DNA of 18,628 nt from CALEUX01 sp964521525 (GTDB lineage: Bacteria > Bacteroidota > Bacteroidia > Bacteroidales > Marinilabiliaceae): assembly GCA_964521525.1 (NCBI GenBank), contig CAZFTD010000057.1, positions 1 through 18,628 of the forward strand. The letters run 5' to 3'. A program made the position numbers and the translations under genes. The notes under the pieces are model-generated. The model ran no database searches and had not been told where the DNA came from. It saw only the letters and a program-made list of their open reading frames with translations. This document shows, piece by piece, positions 1 to 7,470 of the stretch (position 1 is its first letter; the number at the start of each line of letters is the position of its first letter).

Positions 1-1456
1 AGTTTTCAGCCATGTTTTTACTTACTCCGGTTTCAATGGTAAAGTTAGATGAGTTGAGATAGTACAATGGCGTATAACCTCGTCCCTCATTATACTGGAT
101 AACATAACCAAGGCTGGATTTAAATCGGAAATCTTTCAGAATTTTTAATTCGGCAAAACCATTCATGGCAATTCTGGTGTAACTTGACGATCCGTGGGTA
201 TAGTAAATGCGACCTACCGGGTTCACCACCTCTGTAGCAACATAAGGTGAGATGGCAAAGTCGCCATACTCATCGTAAACAGGGGTTATGGGGTCAATGT
301 TGATTGCCGAAGAAATTGGGCCAGCTTGTCCCTGATTTGAAGCAATAGCCTGACGCTTAACATACGATACATCAGAGTTAGTTCCAACAGTAAGTAAGTC
401 GTCGAGCAAACTGGTTTCCAGATTTAAACGGAATGTATATCTGTTGAAAGCAGATTTACCCGGGGCAAAAATTCCATCCTGCGACAGGCTTGAAAAGGAT
501 GCATTGTATTTTGTTTTTTCCACACCTCCTGATAGGGAAACCTGATGGCTTTCAACAGGTGCATTCTTGTTGGTTATTTCCCTTTGCCAGTCGGTGCCTT
601 TACCAAAGCTATTTATTTGTTGTTGTGTAAAGGGCAGTGGCTTACCTGAATTGAAAGCCGCCTCGTTCTGGATTCTTGCATATTCGTGGGCGTTCAATAA
701 TTGCAAATATTTTCTGGGATTTTGTGCGCCATAACTATATTCATATTCGATTCTGGTTTTGCCGGCAGAGCCTTTTCTGGTTGAAATGAGAATTACTCCA
801 TTGGCTCCCTGAGCCCCATAAATGGCAGCAGAAGCAGCATCTTTAAGTATTTCCATCGATTCAATATCGCTGGGGTTAAGCGACTCAATGCTGCCAACAA
901 CAAAACCATCTACTACATAAAGCGGTTCAGTACTGTTATTAGTTCCGGCTCCCCTAATTCGAATGCTCATGCCAGCACCTGGTTGGCCGCTGGTATTCAT
1001 TACAGTAACACCTGCGGTTCGTCCCTGCAAAGCCTGGTCAGCTCTTGTAATGCCTGCTGTTGCCAGATCCTTTCCACTAATAGAAGAAATGGCGCCTGTT
1101 ACTAAGCTTTTTTTCTGGGTTCCATAACCAATTACCATAACTTCATCGAGCTGCGACACGTCATCGTTTAATACTACGGTTAAGCGAGTTTGCCCCTTCG
1201 TGGAAACCTGTTTGGATACCATCCCAATACTGGATATAATCAGGACTTCATCTTCCTGATAAACGGTTATCGTAAAATTTCCTTCTATATCGGTACTGGT
1301 TCCTGTACCCGGGTTGCTTTTTAGCACCACCGATGCACCAGGTATTCCAAGTCCATCGCTTGCACTGGTTACAGTTCCTGTTATTTCCCGCGTTTGAGAT
1401 AAGGTTACAACCGAGAAAAGCAAAAACATAATAAATGTAAGTTGCGTTTTTTTCAT
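1..1456 (-). CDS. SusC/RagA-family TonB-linked outer-membrane transporter, N-terminal part (runs off the left edge)
   Basis: An uninterrupted minus-strand reading frame starts at ATG 1456 and leaves the window after 485 codons, so about half of a typical SusC (roughly 1000 aa) is present. Reading it by hand gives a signal peptide (residues 1-20, MKKTQLTFIM... ending near LSQ) and a carboxypeptidase-D-regulatory-like domain (about 24-97, with DGLGIPGASVVLK and STDIEGNF). The SusC TonB-box-like segment LDEVMVIGYGTQKK is at 103-116. The plug domain follows, with the family signatures LYVVDGF (179-185) and NPSDIESMEILKDAASAAIYG (194-214). The family imports oligosaccharides, together with a SusD lipoprotein, across the outer membrane using TonB energy. 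Position next to a GH128 enzyme and a membrane regulator suggests a glucan-derived substrate, which is inference. SusD is not visible and should lie to the left. The family call is secure; the substrate is not. Confidence 0.95.
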   Translation of the reverse strand, partial: MKKTQLTFIMFLLFSVVTLSQTREITGTVTSASDGLGIPGASVVLKSNPGTGTSTDIEGNFTITVYQEDEVLIISSIGMVSKQVSTKGQTRLTVVLNDDVSQLDEVMVIGYGTQKKSLVTGAISSISGKDLATAGITRADQALQGRTAGVTVMNTSGQPGAGMSIRIRGAGTNNSTEPLYVVDGFVVGSIESLNPSDIESMEILKDAASAAIYGAQGANGVILISTRKGSAGKTRIEYEYSYGAQNPRKYLQLLNAHEYARIQNEAAFNSGKPLPFTQQQINSFGKGTDWQREITNKNAPVESHQVSLSGGVEKTKYNASFSSLSQDGIFAPGKSAFNRYTFRLNLETSLLDDLLTVGTNSDVSYVKRQAIASNQGQAGPISSAINIDPITPVYDEYGDFAISPYVATEVVNPVGRIYYTHGSSSYTRIAMNGFAELKILKDFRFKSSLGYVIQYNEGRGYTPLYYLNSSNFTIETGVSKNMAEN

Positions 1457-1707
1457 GTGACTATGTTTTGATTGTTATGTTCTGGCTATTATACTTTGTT
1501 TGACACTTATCTTCTTAAGTCTTTTAGCCAGAGAAACCATTATTTACTTTTTTAAAAATTTATTTTCCAAAACAATGTTGTTGTTTTATGTTTCATCTTA
1601 TGAGGCTTTTAGCTGTGTTTGCTGTTTTGAGTTGGGCATGTAAAATGCCCTGAAAAGCACATTTGCCTTTCTTTAACACTTACAATAAAGTAGTGGGTTG
1701 TCCTCAA
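1457..1707 (-). promoter_or_regulatory. Leader region between the regulator and susC, with a GGGCAT/ATGCCC palindrome
   Basis: This 251-bp gap separates the regulator stop from the SusC start and probably carries the susC promoter, because every other gap down to the GH128-regulator pair is only 23-36 bp. It contains a perfect 6-bp inverted repeat, GGGCAT-(5 nt)-ATGCCC, at 1634-1650. No T-run follows the repeat on either strand, so it resembles an operator or a small hairpin more than a standard terminator. I could not identify a convincing TAnnTTTG -7 element with a properly spaced -33 element, so promoter placement is left open. Confidence 0.35.
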
Positions 1708-4470
1708 CTACGACAGAATCGTAGAAAAGTCATCGTGAGCGTTTAAGTTCATTTTTTTCCTTAAACGATACCTTGCCATTTCAACACTACGGGGTGAAAT
1801 GCCCAAGAGGTCAGCAATTTCCTTATTATTCAGTTTTAGTTTTATATAAACACAAAGCTTCATATCGGCAACAGTTAGCGTTGGGTAATTTTCTTTAAGC
1901 CTGTCTAGCAAACCGTCGTATATATTGTTATAATATTGTTCAAGAAGCTCCCACTCTTCGTTGTTCTCTAATTGCTTATCAAGTAGTTGAATAGCTTTTT
2001 TTATGCCATCTTTATAGTTGCTGATATCAGCTTTTTCATATATTCTGGTAAAACTGTCTTTCAAACTATTCAGAAGGCTTCTTTTTTGAAGGCCAGTCAT
2101 AGTAATGGTTGCCAATCGTTTATCCTTTTCGCGTATTTCAATTTTAAGCTTCTCCTTTTCAAGTTTTTCAATTTTCTCTTTTTGTTTCAGCTTAATTTCT
2201 TCTGCAATCCGGATTTTCTCTTTTTCTCCTTTTTTATTATAATACCGTCGGATAATCATAAACAATACTATCATTATCAGAATATAACTTACAATCATTA
2301 TATTACTGAAGTACCAGGGACGGGTAATTCTTAAAGAGACAGAAGCATATTTATTATCAACAACCCCAGGAGTTCTTATTTGTATCTCATACTGGCCCTG
2401 AGTTAAATGTGTTAGTTCAAGATAATCCTGAATGAGTGATGTTTGCCATGATGTATCCAGACCTATAATTCTGTATTCAATGAGTTTGTTAGTACCCAGA
2501 TGAATTGGATATACTCTTATGAAACGTTTATTGAACGGAGTTATAAATTGTTGATTAGAAAAATCGAAAAAAAGCGGATCTCCAACTCCAATGGCTTCAA
2601 CCATACGGATGTTAGGTTTTTGTAGAGCTCGTTGTGTAAACCTGTAAAAACCAATCCCATTCTGAAACCCTATGGCAAAAGTTGAATCGCTTAAAATTGT
2701 AAAGCTTTGAGAGATTCTTCTGTTATATACTTTACTAAACAATCCCGATATCTTTTCGAGTTGTTTGCCTCTTCTTCGAACAATTCCAATATCATTGGCT
2801 GTTTGGTAAAGGAAATTATTGCCTGTCTGGGTAACACTTATAATGTCGCTTCCAAATGTATTTACGAGGGTTGTTAAATAATCACTATACATCAAACTGT
2901 CAGTAACCAAGTCGTATTGGTAGGCTTTATGGTTGCTGTAAAAAACCGGCTCGTTATCGATGCGCATAAAACTCACACGCGATTCTTCTCCATTGGGATT
3001 CATTTTAAAGTGTTTCACATTGGTTACCGTAAGTTTGTCGTCGCTTAAGGTTAGTCGGGTAAATCCTACGCGTTCAATTTTAATCCATAAATAGCCATAT
3101 TTATCAAACAAGATGTGCCGTGAGCTTCCTATATAGTTTTTAATTTTCCCAACATATTTTAAAATCCCGTCTTTCAATTCCAATAAACTTATTCCCTGAT
3201 AATCGCCACTGATAAAAAGTCCTGAGTTTTCGCCCAGCGAAGTTAGCGAGGTTGACCCTCCTTCCTTAATCCTTTTCACTGAATTGCCCTCAACCATGAA
3301 TATTCCCTGGTCGTGTGTAAAATAAAGCTCATTGCCTATATTATAAAGTCCCCACACAGGGCCTAAGGTATTCTCTATAAGTTCATACGAATTGTTTCGA
3401 ATTACAAATAATCCCTTATTAGAGCCCAGATAAATTTGTCCATTAAAATCTATAACAGACTGAATAGTACCTAACCGTGGTTTACCCAGCAAATAAGTTT
3501 CTCCACTACTATTGTCAATTTTAGCAATTCCATTATCAAGGCCTAACCAAATATCTTTAGAGTCATCAACGCTCAAGCTTAATACTGAAGTTGAGTTAAG
3601 TCCCGACTCTTCGTTTATAACAGAAATAATTTCTCCGGAAGTGGTTATTTCGTACAATCCATTTCGGGTGGTACCGGCTAAAAGAACATTCTTGTTGTAC
3701 CTGCAGGCCGAAAATATTTTAGCATTTTCCAGTTCTATGTTAAGTTTGTTATTCAAAGGTGTGAGCAAACCTGAATTATCCACCAGAAATATTCCTTTAT
3801 GCTCAAAAAAGATGATGAGTGTATCATCCTCATAGGTTTCAATTTGAATTATCCTATCGTTTACCTGGATAAAGGGTTTACTGTTCAGGTTTTTATCGAG
3901 TTCAAACAAGGAGTTCCCATCTTGCACAAAGGTTCTGGTTCCGGCAAAGTGCATATACCTGAATAAGTTTTTCGCCTCTATGGTTTTAACGGTGTTATCG
4001 TTGGCATCAACAGCAAAAACAGCATGGTCGGATTGGAACAGAATAAGATCACTGCCAAAGGGTTTACCCGTCCTCCAAAACTCGTAGGTAATGCGGGTAT
4101 CAGTATTTTTAAACAGTAATTGATACTCAAACTTGCCTTTTGTATTCATTACCCATTTGCCAAATTCGTTAACGGCACCGCAGTAAAGCGTTTTATTGGC
4201 ATTACAATAAAACAGACTACGGATAATCATGGGAAGTCCATTATCGCAAATCTCCCATCTCATACCATCGTAAATGCCTAAACCTTCGTTGGTTGCCAAA
4301 AATGTAAAACCGCCTTCACCTTGTTCAATATCCCATACCTGGGTTTTTTCCAATCCAATATTCAGGTTTTGAAAATTCTCAACATACCTCAATCCCGGAG
4401 CAGAATTCCCCTGACCTTTTACTAAAAGACCAATCAGCATAGTACTAATAAGCAGGGATATTCGAAACAT
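1708..4470 (-). CDS. Membrane one-component regulator: periplasmic beta-propeller, triple-tyrosine (Y_Y_Y) domain, LuxR-type HTH
   Basis: The 920-aa protein has a signal peptide (about 1-20) and a long region of propeller-type repeats (about 30-650) with blades such as SVDDSKDIWLGLDNGIAKID and LFDKYGYLWIK, typical of the two-component-regulator propeller family. A Y_Y_Y-like beta-sandwich follows (about 655-720, around IEYRIIGLDTSW and LTQGQYEIQIRTPG). One transmembrane helix lies at about 722-741, a charged coiled coil at about 745-785, and a LuxR/GerE-like helix-turn-helix at about 863-915 (NNKEIADLLGISPRSVEMARYRLRKK). There is no histidine-kinase or receiver domain, so sensing outside and DNA binding inside are in one chain. 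It starts 23 bp after the GH128 gene and is followed by susC. By analogy with SusR and propeller-type PUL regulators it probably controls this locus, but the ligand is unknown. Confidence 0.9.
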   Translation of the reverse strand: MFRISLLISTMLIGLLVKGQGNSAPGLRYVENFQNLNIGLEKTQVWDIEQGEGGFTFLATNEGLGIYDGMRWEICDNGLPMIIRSLFYCNANKTLYCGAVNEFGKWVMNTKGKFEYQLLFKNTDTRITYEFWRTGKPFGSDLILFQSDHAVFAVDANDNTVKTIEAKNLFRYMHFAGTRTFVQDGNSLFELDKNLNSKPFIQVNDRIIQIETYEDDTLIIFFEHKGIFLVDNSGLLTPLNNKLNIELENAKIFSACRYNKNVLLAGTTRNGLYEITTSGEIISVINEESGLNSTSVLSLSVDDSKDIWLGLDNGIAKIDNSSGETYLLGKPRLGTIQSVIDFNGQIYLGSNKGLFVIRNNSYELIENTLGPVWGLYNIGNELYFTHDQGIFMVEGNSVKRIKEGGSTSLTSLGENSGLFISGDYQGISLLELKDGILKYVGKIKNYIGSSRHILFDKYGYLWIKIERVGFTRLTLSDDKLTVTNVKHFKMNPNGEESRVSFMRIDNEPVFYSNHKAYQYDLVTDSLMYSDYLTTLVNTFGSDIISVTQTGNNFLYQTANDIGIVRRRGKQLEKISGLFSKVYNRRISQSFTILSDSTFAIGFQNGIGFYRFTQRALQKPNIRMVEAIGVGDPLFFDFSNQQFITPFNKRFIRVYPIHLGTNKLIEYRIIGLDTSWQTSLIQDYLELTHLTQGQYEIQIRTPGVVDNKYASVSLRITRPWYFSNIMIVSYILIMIVLFMIIRRYYNKKGEKEKIRIAEEIKLKQKEKIEKLEKEKLKIEIREKDKRLATITMTGLQKRSLLNSLKDSFTRIYEKADISNYKDGIKKAIQLLDKQLENNEEWELLEQYYNNIYDGLLDRLKENYPTLTVADMKLCVYIKLKLNNKEIADLLGISPRSVEMARYRLRKKMNLNAHDDFSTILS

Positions 4471-4493
4471 GGCGAGTTTAGTTATTCAGATTT

Positions 4494-5420
4494 TTAACGT
4501 GCTGGTTTAATATTTTCATTTGGGGCTATATTTTTATAGTATTCCCCCAAAATGGTTAGTTTGCCGTTTTGGTCAAACAAAGCACAAGGATACAAACCTG
4601 CCATTGTTGGCGAGGGGTGAAACCATGTATAGCGATAAATGAAATCAAGTTTTTCCAATTCGGGCAAAAGCCGCTGCATAAAAGACAGGATGTCCACAGG
4701 CGAGTATCTGTTTTTAGACAAATCGCCACCTGTATTGTCGTCTCTTACCGCAAACTCGGTTATCCAGATTGGTTTTTTATACTTCTCGTAAACGGCCTTA
4801 AGTGCGTTGATATAAGTGTTTGGATCGCTACCCACATATAAGTGAACAGCAATATGGTCAACGCGCAAACCTCGTTCGGCAGCACCATCCATAAACCGAA
4901 CAAACCAGCTTCCTTCGGATAGTGATGGATAAGAAGTAACAGGGCTAACAAGCGGAAGGCCAATTTCCTCCAGACGAGGCCAAAGGGTTAGTGCCTGTTC
5001 AACAGTCATATTAGCCTCAGCTGCCAAATCGGGTTCGTTGAATCCGAGTACGAATTTAGCTTTACCTTCTTCTTTAAGCAGTTTAACACGGGCTATTGAT
5101 GCATCGGTTATGCTTCCAGCGCCCCAAAACATAGGAACGAATTCAGCGTTTAATGGCATGTCGGCTTCCTTATCGATTGGGATAGAGGTGCCCCATGTAT
5201 AATACCAATGAGCTTTAACATTCACTATGTTTTTCCACCAAACACCTGTGCTGGTATTGGTACTCATACCCATACCTTTTTTTTCTGATACCACAGGGAT
5301 TTGTGGTTCTTCTTCCTCATCACTCAATGAAGGTCTGGGTGTTGGTGGCTCAATGTAAGAACTACTGCACGACCCTGTTAGGAAGATGAATAAAATAAAA
5401 ATAACTCCAAAATTCTTCAT
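4494..5420 (-). CDS. GH128-type glycoside hydrolase lipoprotein (predicted endo-beta-1,3-glucanase)
   Basis: The 308-aa protein begins with a lipoprotein signal peptide whose lipobox TGSC places the lipidated Cys at residue 18. An acidic, proline-rich linker follows (about 24-48, PTPRPSLSDEEEEP), as in surface-exposed Bacteroidota lipoproteins. The rest fits the glycosyl-hydrolase catalytic-core (Asl1-like, GH128) family: FVLGFNEPD at 123-131 supplies the predicted acid/base Glu129, and WITEFA at 219-224 the predicted nucleophile Glu222. DHIAVHLYVG (188-197) and YRYTWFHPS (262-270) match other core strands. GH128 members cleave beta-1,3-glucans such as laminarin or curdlan. The gene lies 36 bp after the T9SS-tailed beta-helix gene and 23 bp before the regulator, so co-transcription is likely. 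Family confidence is high; exact substrate is inferred. Confidence 0.87.
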   Translation of the reverse strand: MKNFGVIFILFIFLTGSCSSSYIEPPTPRPSLSDEEEEPQIPVVSEKKGMGMSTNTSTGVWWKNIVNVKAHWYYTWGTSIPIDKEADMPLNAEFVPMFWGAGSITDASIARVKLLKEEGKAKFVLGFNEPDLAAEANMTVEQALTLWPRLEEIGLPLVSPVTSYPSLSEGSWFVRFMDGAAERGLRVDHIAVHLYVGSDPNTYINALKAVYEKYKKPIWITEFAVRDDNTGGDLSKNRYSPVDILSFMQRLLPELEKLDFIYRYTWFHPSPTMAGLYPCALFDQNGKLTILGEYYKNIAPNENIKPAR

Positions 5421-5456
5421 ACAGTTTTAATTTATAAATAAATATAGTACAATCTC

Positions 5457-6878
5457 TTAACGCTTTATAACTTTCTGTGTTAACGATCCTTCTCTGGCGT
5501 TAATTTTTAGGATGTAAACCCCTTGTTTAAGGTCAGAAACCTGAATGTAAGCAGTTGGATTCTTAAATGAACGAATCACTTGTCCGTTTAAATTCAAAAT
5601 TTCAACATTATTTACGTCATTAATACCTGACAAATCAATAACCTCGTGTAAAACAGTATTTATATTTGCAATTTTTTGATTGGGTTGTTTTAGTCCTGTC
5701 GTTAAACTGGAATATGTAAATGAATTTACAAGGCCTAAAAAGCCGTCTTTTACTGCAACTGCTTTTACTGTTGTAGGAATTGTAACGGAAAGGGGAGTTG
5801 TGTAAACAGCACTTTCCTGGTCGGGATTTGTACCATCTATTGTATAATGAATAGCTGCACCTTCAGCAAAGTTGGTTAATACGGCACCAGCTTCACTGTA
5901 GATAGTCGATGGAGCTGTTGTTTTTACTAAAGTAACAGTTTGTTCAGCATCATACGTTCCAGCAACTGGATCTGCTGAAAGTGAGATAGCTCTGAAATCC
6001 CAGAATTTTGCAGTAGTAGATGCCGCATTAACTACTAAAGCCTTATTTGGCTGGCAAACATATGTTCCACCGGTAATAATTGCCCTTGTTGCTTTTTGAA
6101 GAACAACAGCACCATTGCCAGCAGTATTAGCATTTTCAGCTTTAATTGTTCCTCCATTGATATAAATAAGAGCCCCATTATCATCACCTTGTATACCTCT
6201 GCCAGAAGTTCCTGCAGCACTTATGGTGCCTCCGTTTACAATTAATGTTCCTGCTAATAAACCAACTCCTCTGCCCGAAACGCTGGGATCAGCGCTAATA
6301 GTACCACCATTAATAACCGCCTTTGAGCCGTTTTGCACGATTAAACCTCTTGTTAGTGTAGCCGTATTTGTAGAAGCAATATTTCCACTGTTAATTGTTA
6401 CCACAGTTGAAGCAGAGTTGGCTTGAACAGCCGGGTGATTTGACGTGGTAATTGTGCCTCCATTAATAGTAATCATACCTCCATCGCCCTGAATAGGTCT
6501 TGATGCAGTACTTGTTATGATACATCCATCATAGGTAACTAACGTACCACCTGCAGTCACGTTAATAAAGGCTGCTGTTGTAGTACTAATTGTTACCCCT
6601 TCTCCTATTGTTAAAAATCCACCTGTTGCTACTATTATTTGGTTTGGGGTCGATGCATTTATCGCCACCGGATTATCCGTAGTGCTTTCAAGTGTATAAG
6701 GTTCGTTAATGGTAATGATATTTTCCAGCACCATATTGCCTCCACCGGGAGTTGATTTGAGGGTTTCAAAGGTAGATTTGAAACTTTCAAAATCGACAAC
6801 CTGAGCCTGACCTACTAATTGAATGGCTAATGCCATTCCAATAACCATCAGTGATTTGAGTAGATTTTTTTTCATCAT
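5457..6878 (-). CDS. Secreted beta-helix protein with chitobiase-C-like domain and T9SS sorting domain
   Basis: The 473-aa product has a signal peptide (1-26, ending VGQAQ). It carries six regularly spaced INGGTI-type repeats at about residues 138, 162, 189, 214, 240 and 268 (24-28 aa apart), which look like turns of a right-handed parallel beta-helix. A CHB_HEX_C-like segment follows (about 302-390, HYTIDGTNPDQESAVYTTPL), then a C-terminal type IX sorting domain (about 400-473, VEILNLNGQVIRSF ... LKQGVYILKI ... QKVIKR). The sorting tail implies export through the T9SS and cell-surface attachment or release. No catalytic site is recognised, so it may bind polysaccharide or be a lyase-like fold of unknown activity. 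Two adjacent ATGs (6878 and 6875) are possible starts. It leads the likely three-gene unit with GH128 and the regulator. Confidence 0.83.
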   Translation of the reverse strand: MMKKNLLKSLMVIGMALAIQLVGQAQVVDFESFKSTFETLKSTPGGGNMVLENIITINEPYTLESTTDNPVAINASTPNQIIVATGGFLTIGEGVTISTTTAAFINVTAGGTLVTYDGCIITSTASRPIQGDGGMITINGGTITTSNHPAVQANSASTVVTINSGNIASTNTATLTRGLIVQNGSKAVINGGTISADPSVSGRGVGLLAGTLIVNGGTISAAGTSGRGIQGDDNGALIYINGGTIKAENANTAGNGAVVLQKATRAIITGGTYVCQPNKALVVNAASTTAKFWDFRAISLSADPVAGTYDAEQTVTLVKTTAPSTIYSEAGAVLTNFAEGAAIHYTIDGTNPDQESAVYTTPLSVTIPTTVKAVAVKDGFLGLVNSFTYSSLTTGLKQPNQKIANINTVLHEVIDLSGINDVNNVEILNLNGQVIRSFKNPTAYIQVSDLKQGVYILKINAREGSLTQKVIKR

Positions 6879-6911
6879 GATAAAATTTTTAGTTTAAGGA
6901 GAGATTGCCTG

Positions 6912-6974
6912 CCCCGAGTTATCGGGGGAACTCCATGTTTGATGTTTTTATTTGTGTTTCCCGAAAAGTCGGGA
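6912..6974. repeat. Two related CCCGA/TCGGG hairpins upstream of the T9SS-tailed gene
   Basis: Two short perfect hairpins lie in the 148-bp gap between the receiver gene and the T9SS-tailed gene. The first is CCCCGA-gtta-TCGGGG at 6912-6927 and the second TCCCGA-aaag-TCGGGA at 6959-6974. On the minus strand the second is followed by an A-rich stretch rather than a U-run, so they are imperfect as terminators, although they sit just after the receiver stop codon. The same TCCCGA/TCGGGA stem recurs at 17246-17260, suggesting a dispersed repeat family. Confidence 0.6.
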
Positions 6975-7026
6975 CAAGTTGTATTTTTTCGCAAACATGT
7001 TCGTTTCATAACCGTCAAGTTTTAAT

Positions 7027-7392
7027 TTATGATAAACAAAGACTTTTCAAACAGACCTCTACATTATTTAATTGTAGGGGTTTATGCAAAAAATAGGCGA
7101 CCCCCAAAGCATCCATAATTTGCTGGTAAAACACAGGTGAAATTCGTCCGCCTTTTGTTACAGCTACAACCTTCGCTTTGTCGTTCCTTTTTTTCAGCTT
7201 AAAGATGAATTCCAAACCACTCTCTTCCTGCATTAAAATTTCCACAATGACCATATCGGGCCTGAAACAATCCATCTGTACCAATGCTTCATTGGTGTTT
7301 GAGCAGGTTTCTATGCTGAATTTGTCTTTTAACCCTATTTCCAACATTTCCCTTGACTCGCGATCGTCATCAATGATTAACAGTTTGGTCAT
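7027..7392 (-). CDS. Stand-alone response-regulator receiver domain with Glu at the phospho-acceptor position
   Basis: This 121-aa protein is a single CheY-like receiver domain with no output domain. Residues 5-10 (LIIDDD) give the acidic pocket (Asp8, Asp9), Thr79 sits in VAVTKGG, Tyr100 is the conserved aromatic, and Lys104 is in HKPL. The strand that normally carries the phospho-acceptor Asp reads PDMVIVEILM, and the codon at residue 51 is GAA, so Glu replaces Asp. Other pocket residues are kept. It could be an atypical receiver acting without phosphorylation, or one locked in an active-like state; this is inference. It lies 78 bp after the GLUG lipoprotein and 148 bp before the T9SS-tailed gene on the same strand. 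No partner kinase is in the window. Confidence 0.85.
   Translation of the reverse strand: MTKLLIIDDDRESREMLEIGLKDKFSIETCSNTNEALVQMDCFRPDMVIVEILMQEESGLEFIFKLKKRNDKAKVVAVTKGGRISPVFYQQIMDALGVAYFLHKPLQLNNVEVCLKSLCLS
7056..7081. promoter_or_regulatory. Inverted TGTAGGGG-like pair within the 3' end of the receiver gene
   Basis: CCTCTACA (7056-7063) and TTGTAGGGG (7072-7080) form an imperfect inverted repeat around an AT-rich spacer. The 11-mer ATTGTAGGGGT (7071-7081) is also found, on the opposite strand, in the repeat upstream of the GLUG lipoprotein (10208-10218). The site lies about 180-200 bp upstream of the T9SS-tailed gene, so it could be a binding site for the same regulator. It overlaps coding sequence, so chance is a real alternative. 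Confidence 0.3.
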
Positions 7393-7430
7393 AGTGCACT
7401 TAGTAATATTTAATTTGTCAAATTATTCGG

Positions 7431-7458
7431 GTAGCACAGGGAACTTGCCCCGGGCTAC
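7431..7458 (-). terminator. Hairpin between the GLUG lipoprotein and the receiver gene
   Basis: GTAGC (7431-7435) pairs with GCTAC (7454-7458), and an inner GGG (7439-7441) pairs with CCC (7448-7450) around the loop AACTTG, with mismatches between the two stems. It sits 13 bp past the lipoprotein stop codon on the minus strand. No clear U-run follows, so it may be an attenuator or mRNA-stabilising hairpin rather than a full terminator. Confidence 0.4.
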
Positions 7459-7470
7459 ACCGATTTAGTC

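Noticed and set aside
6905..7096. Possible 63-aa plus-strand gene
   Set aside because: It spans two hairpins and the 3' end of the receiver gene, with no domain or start signal.
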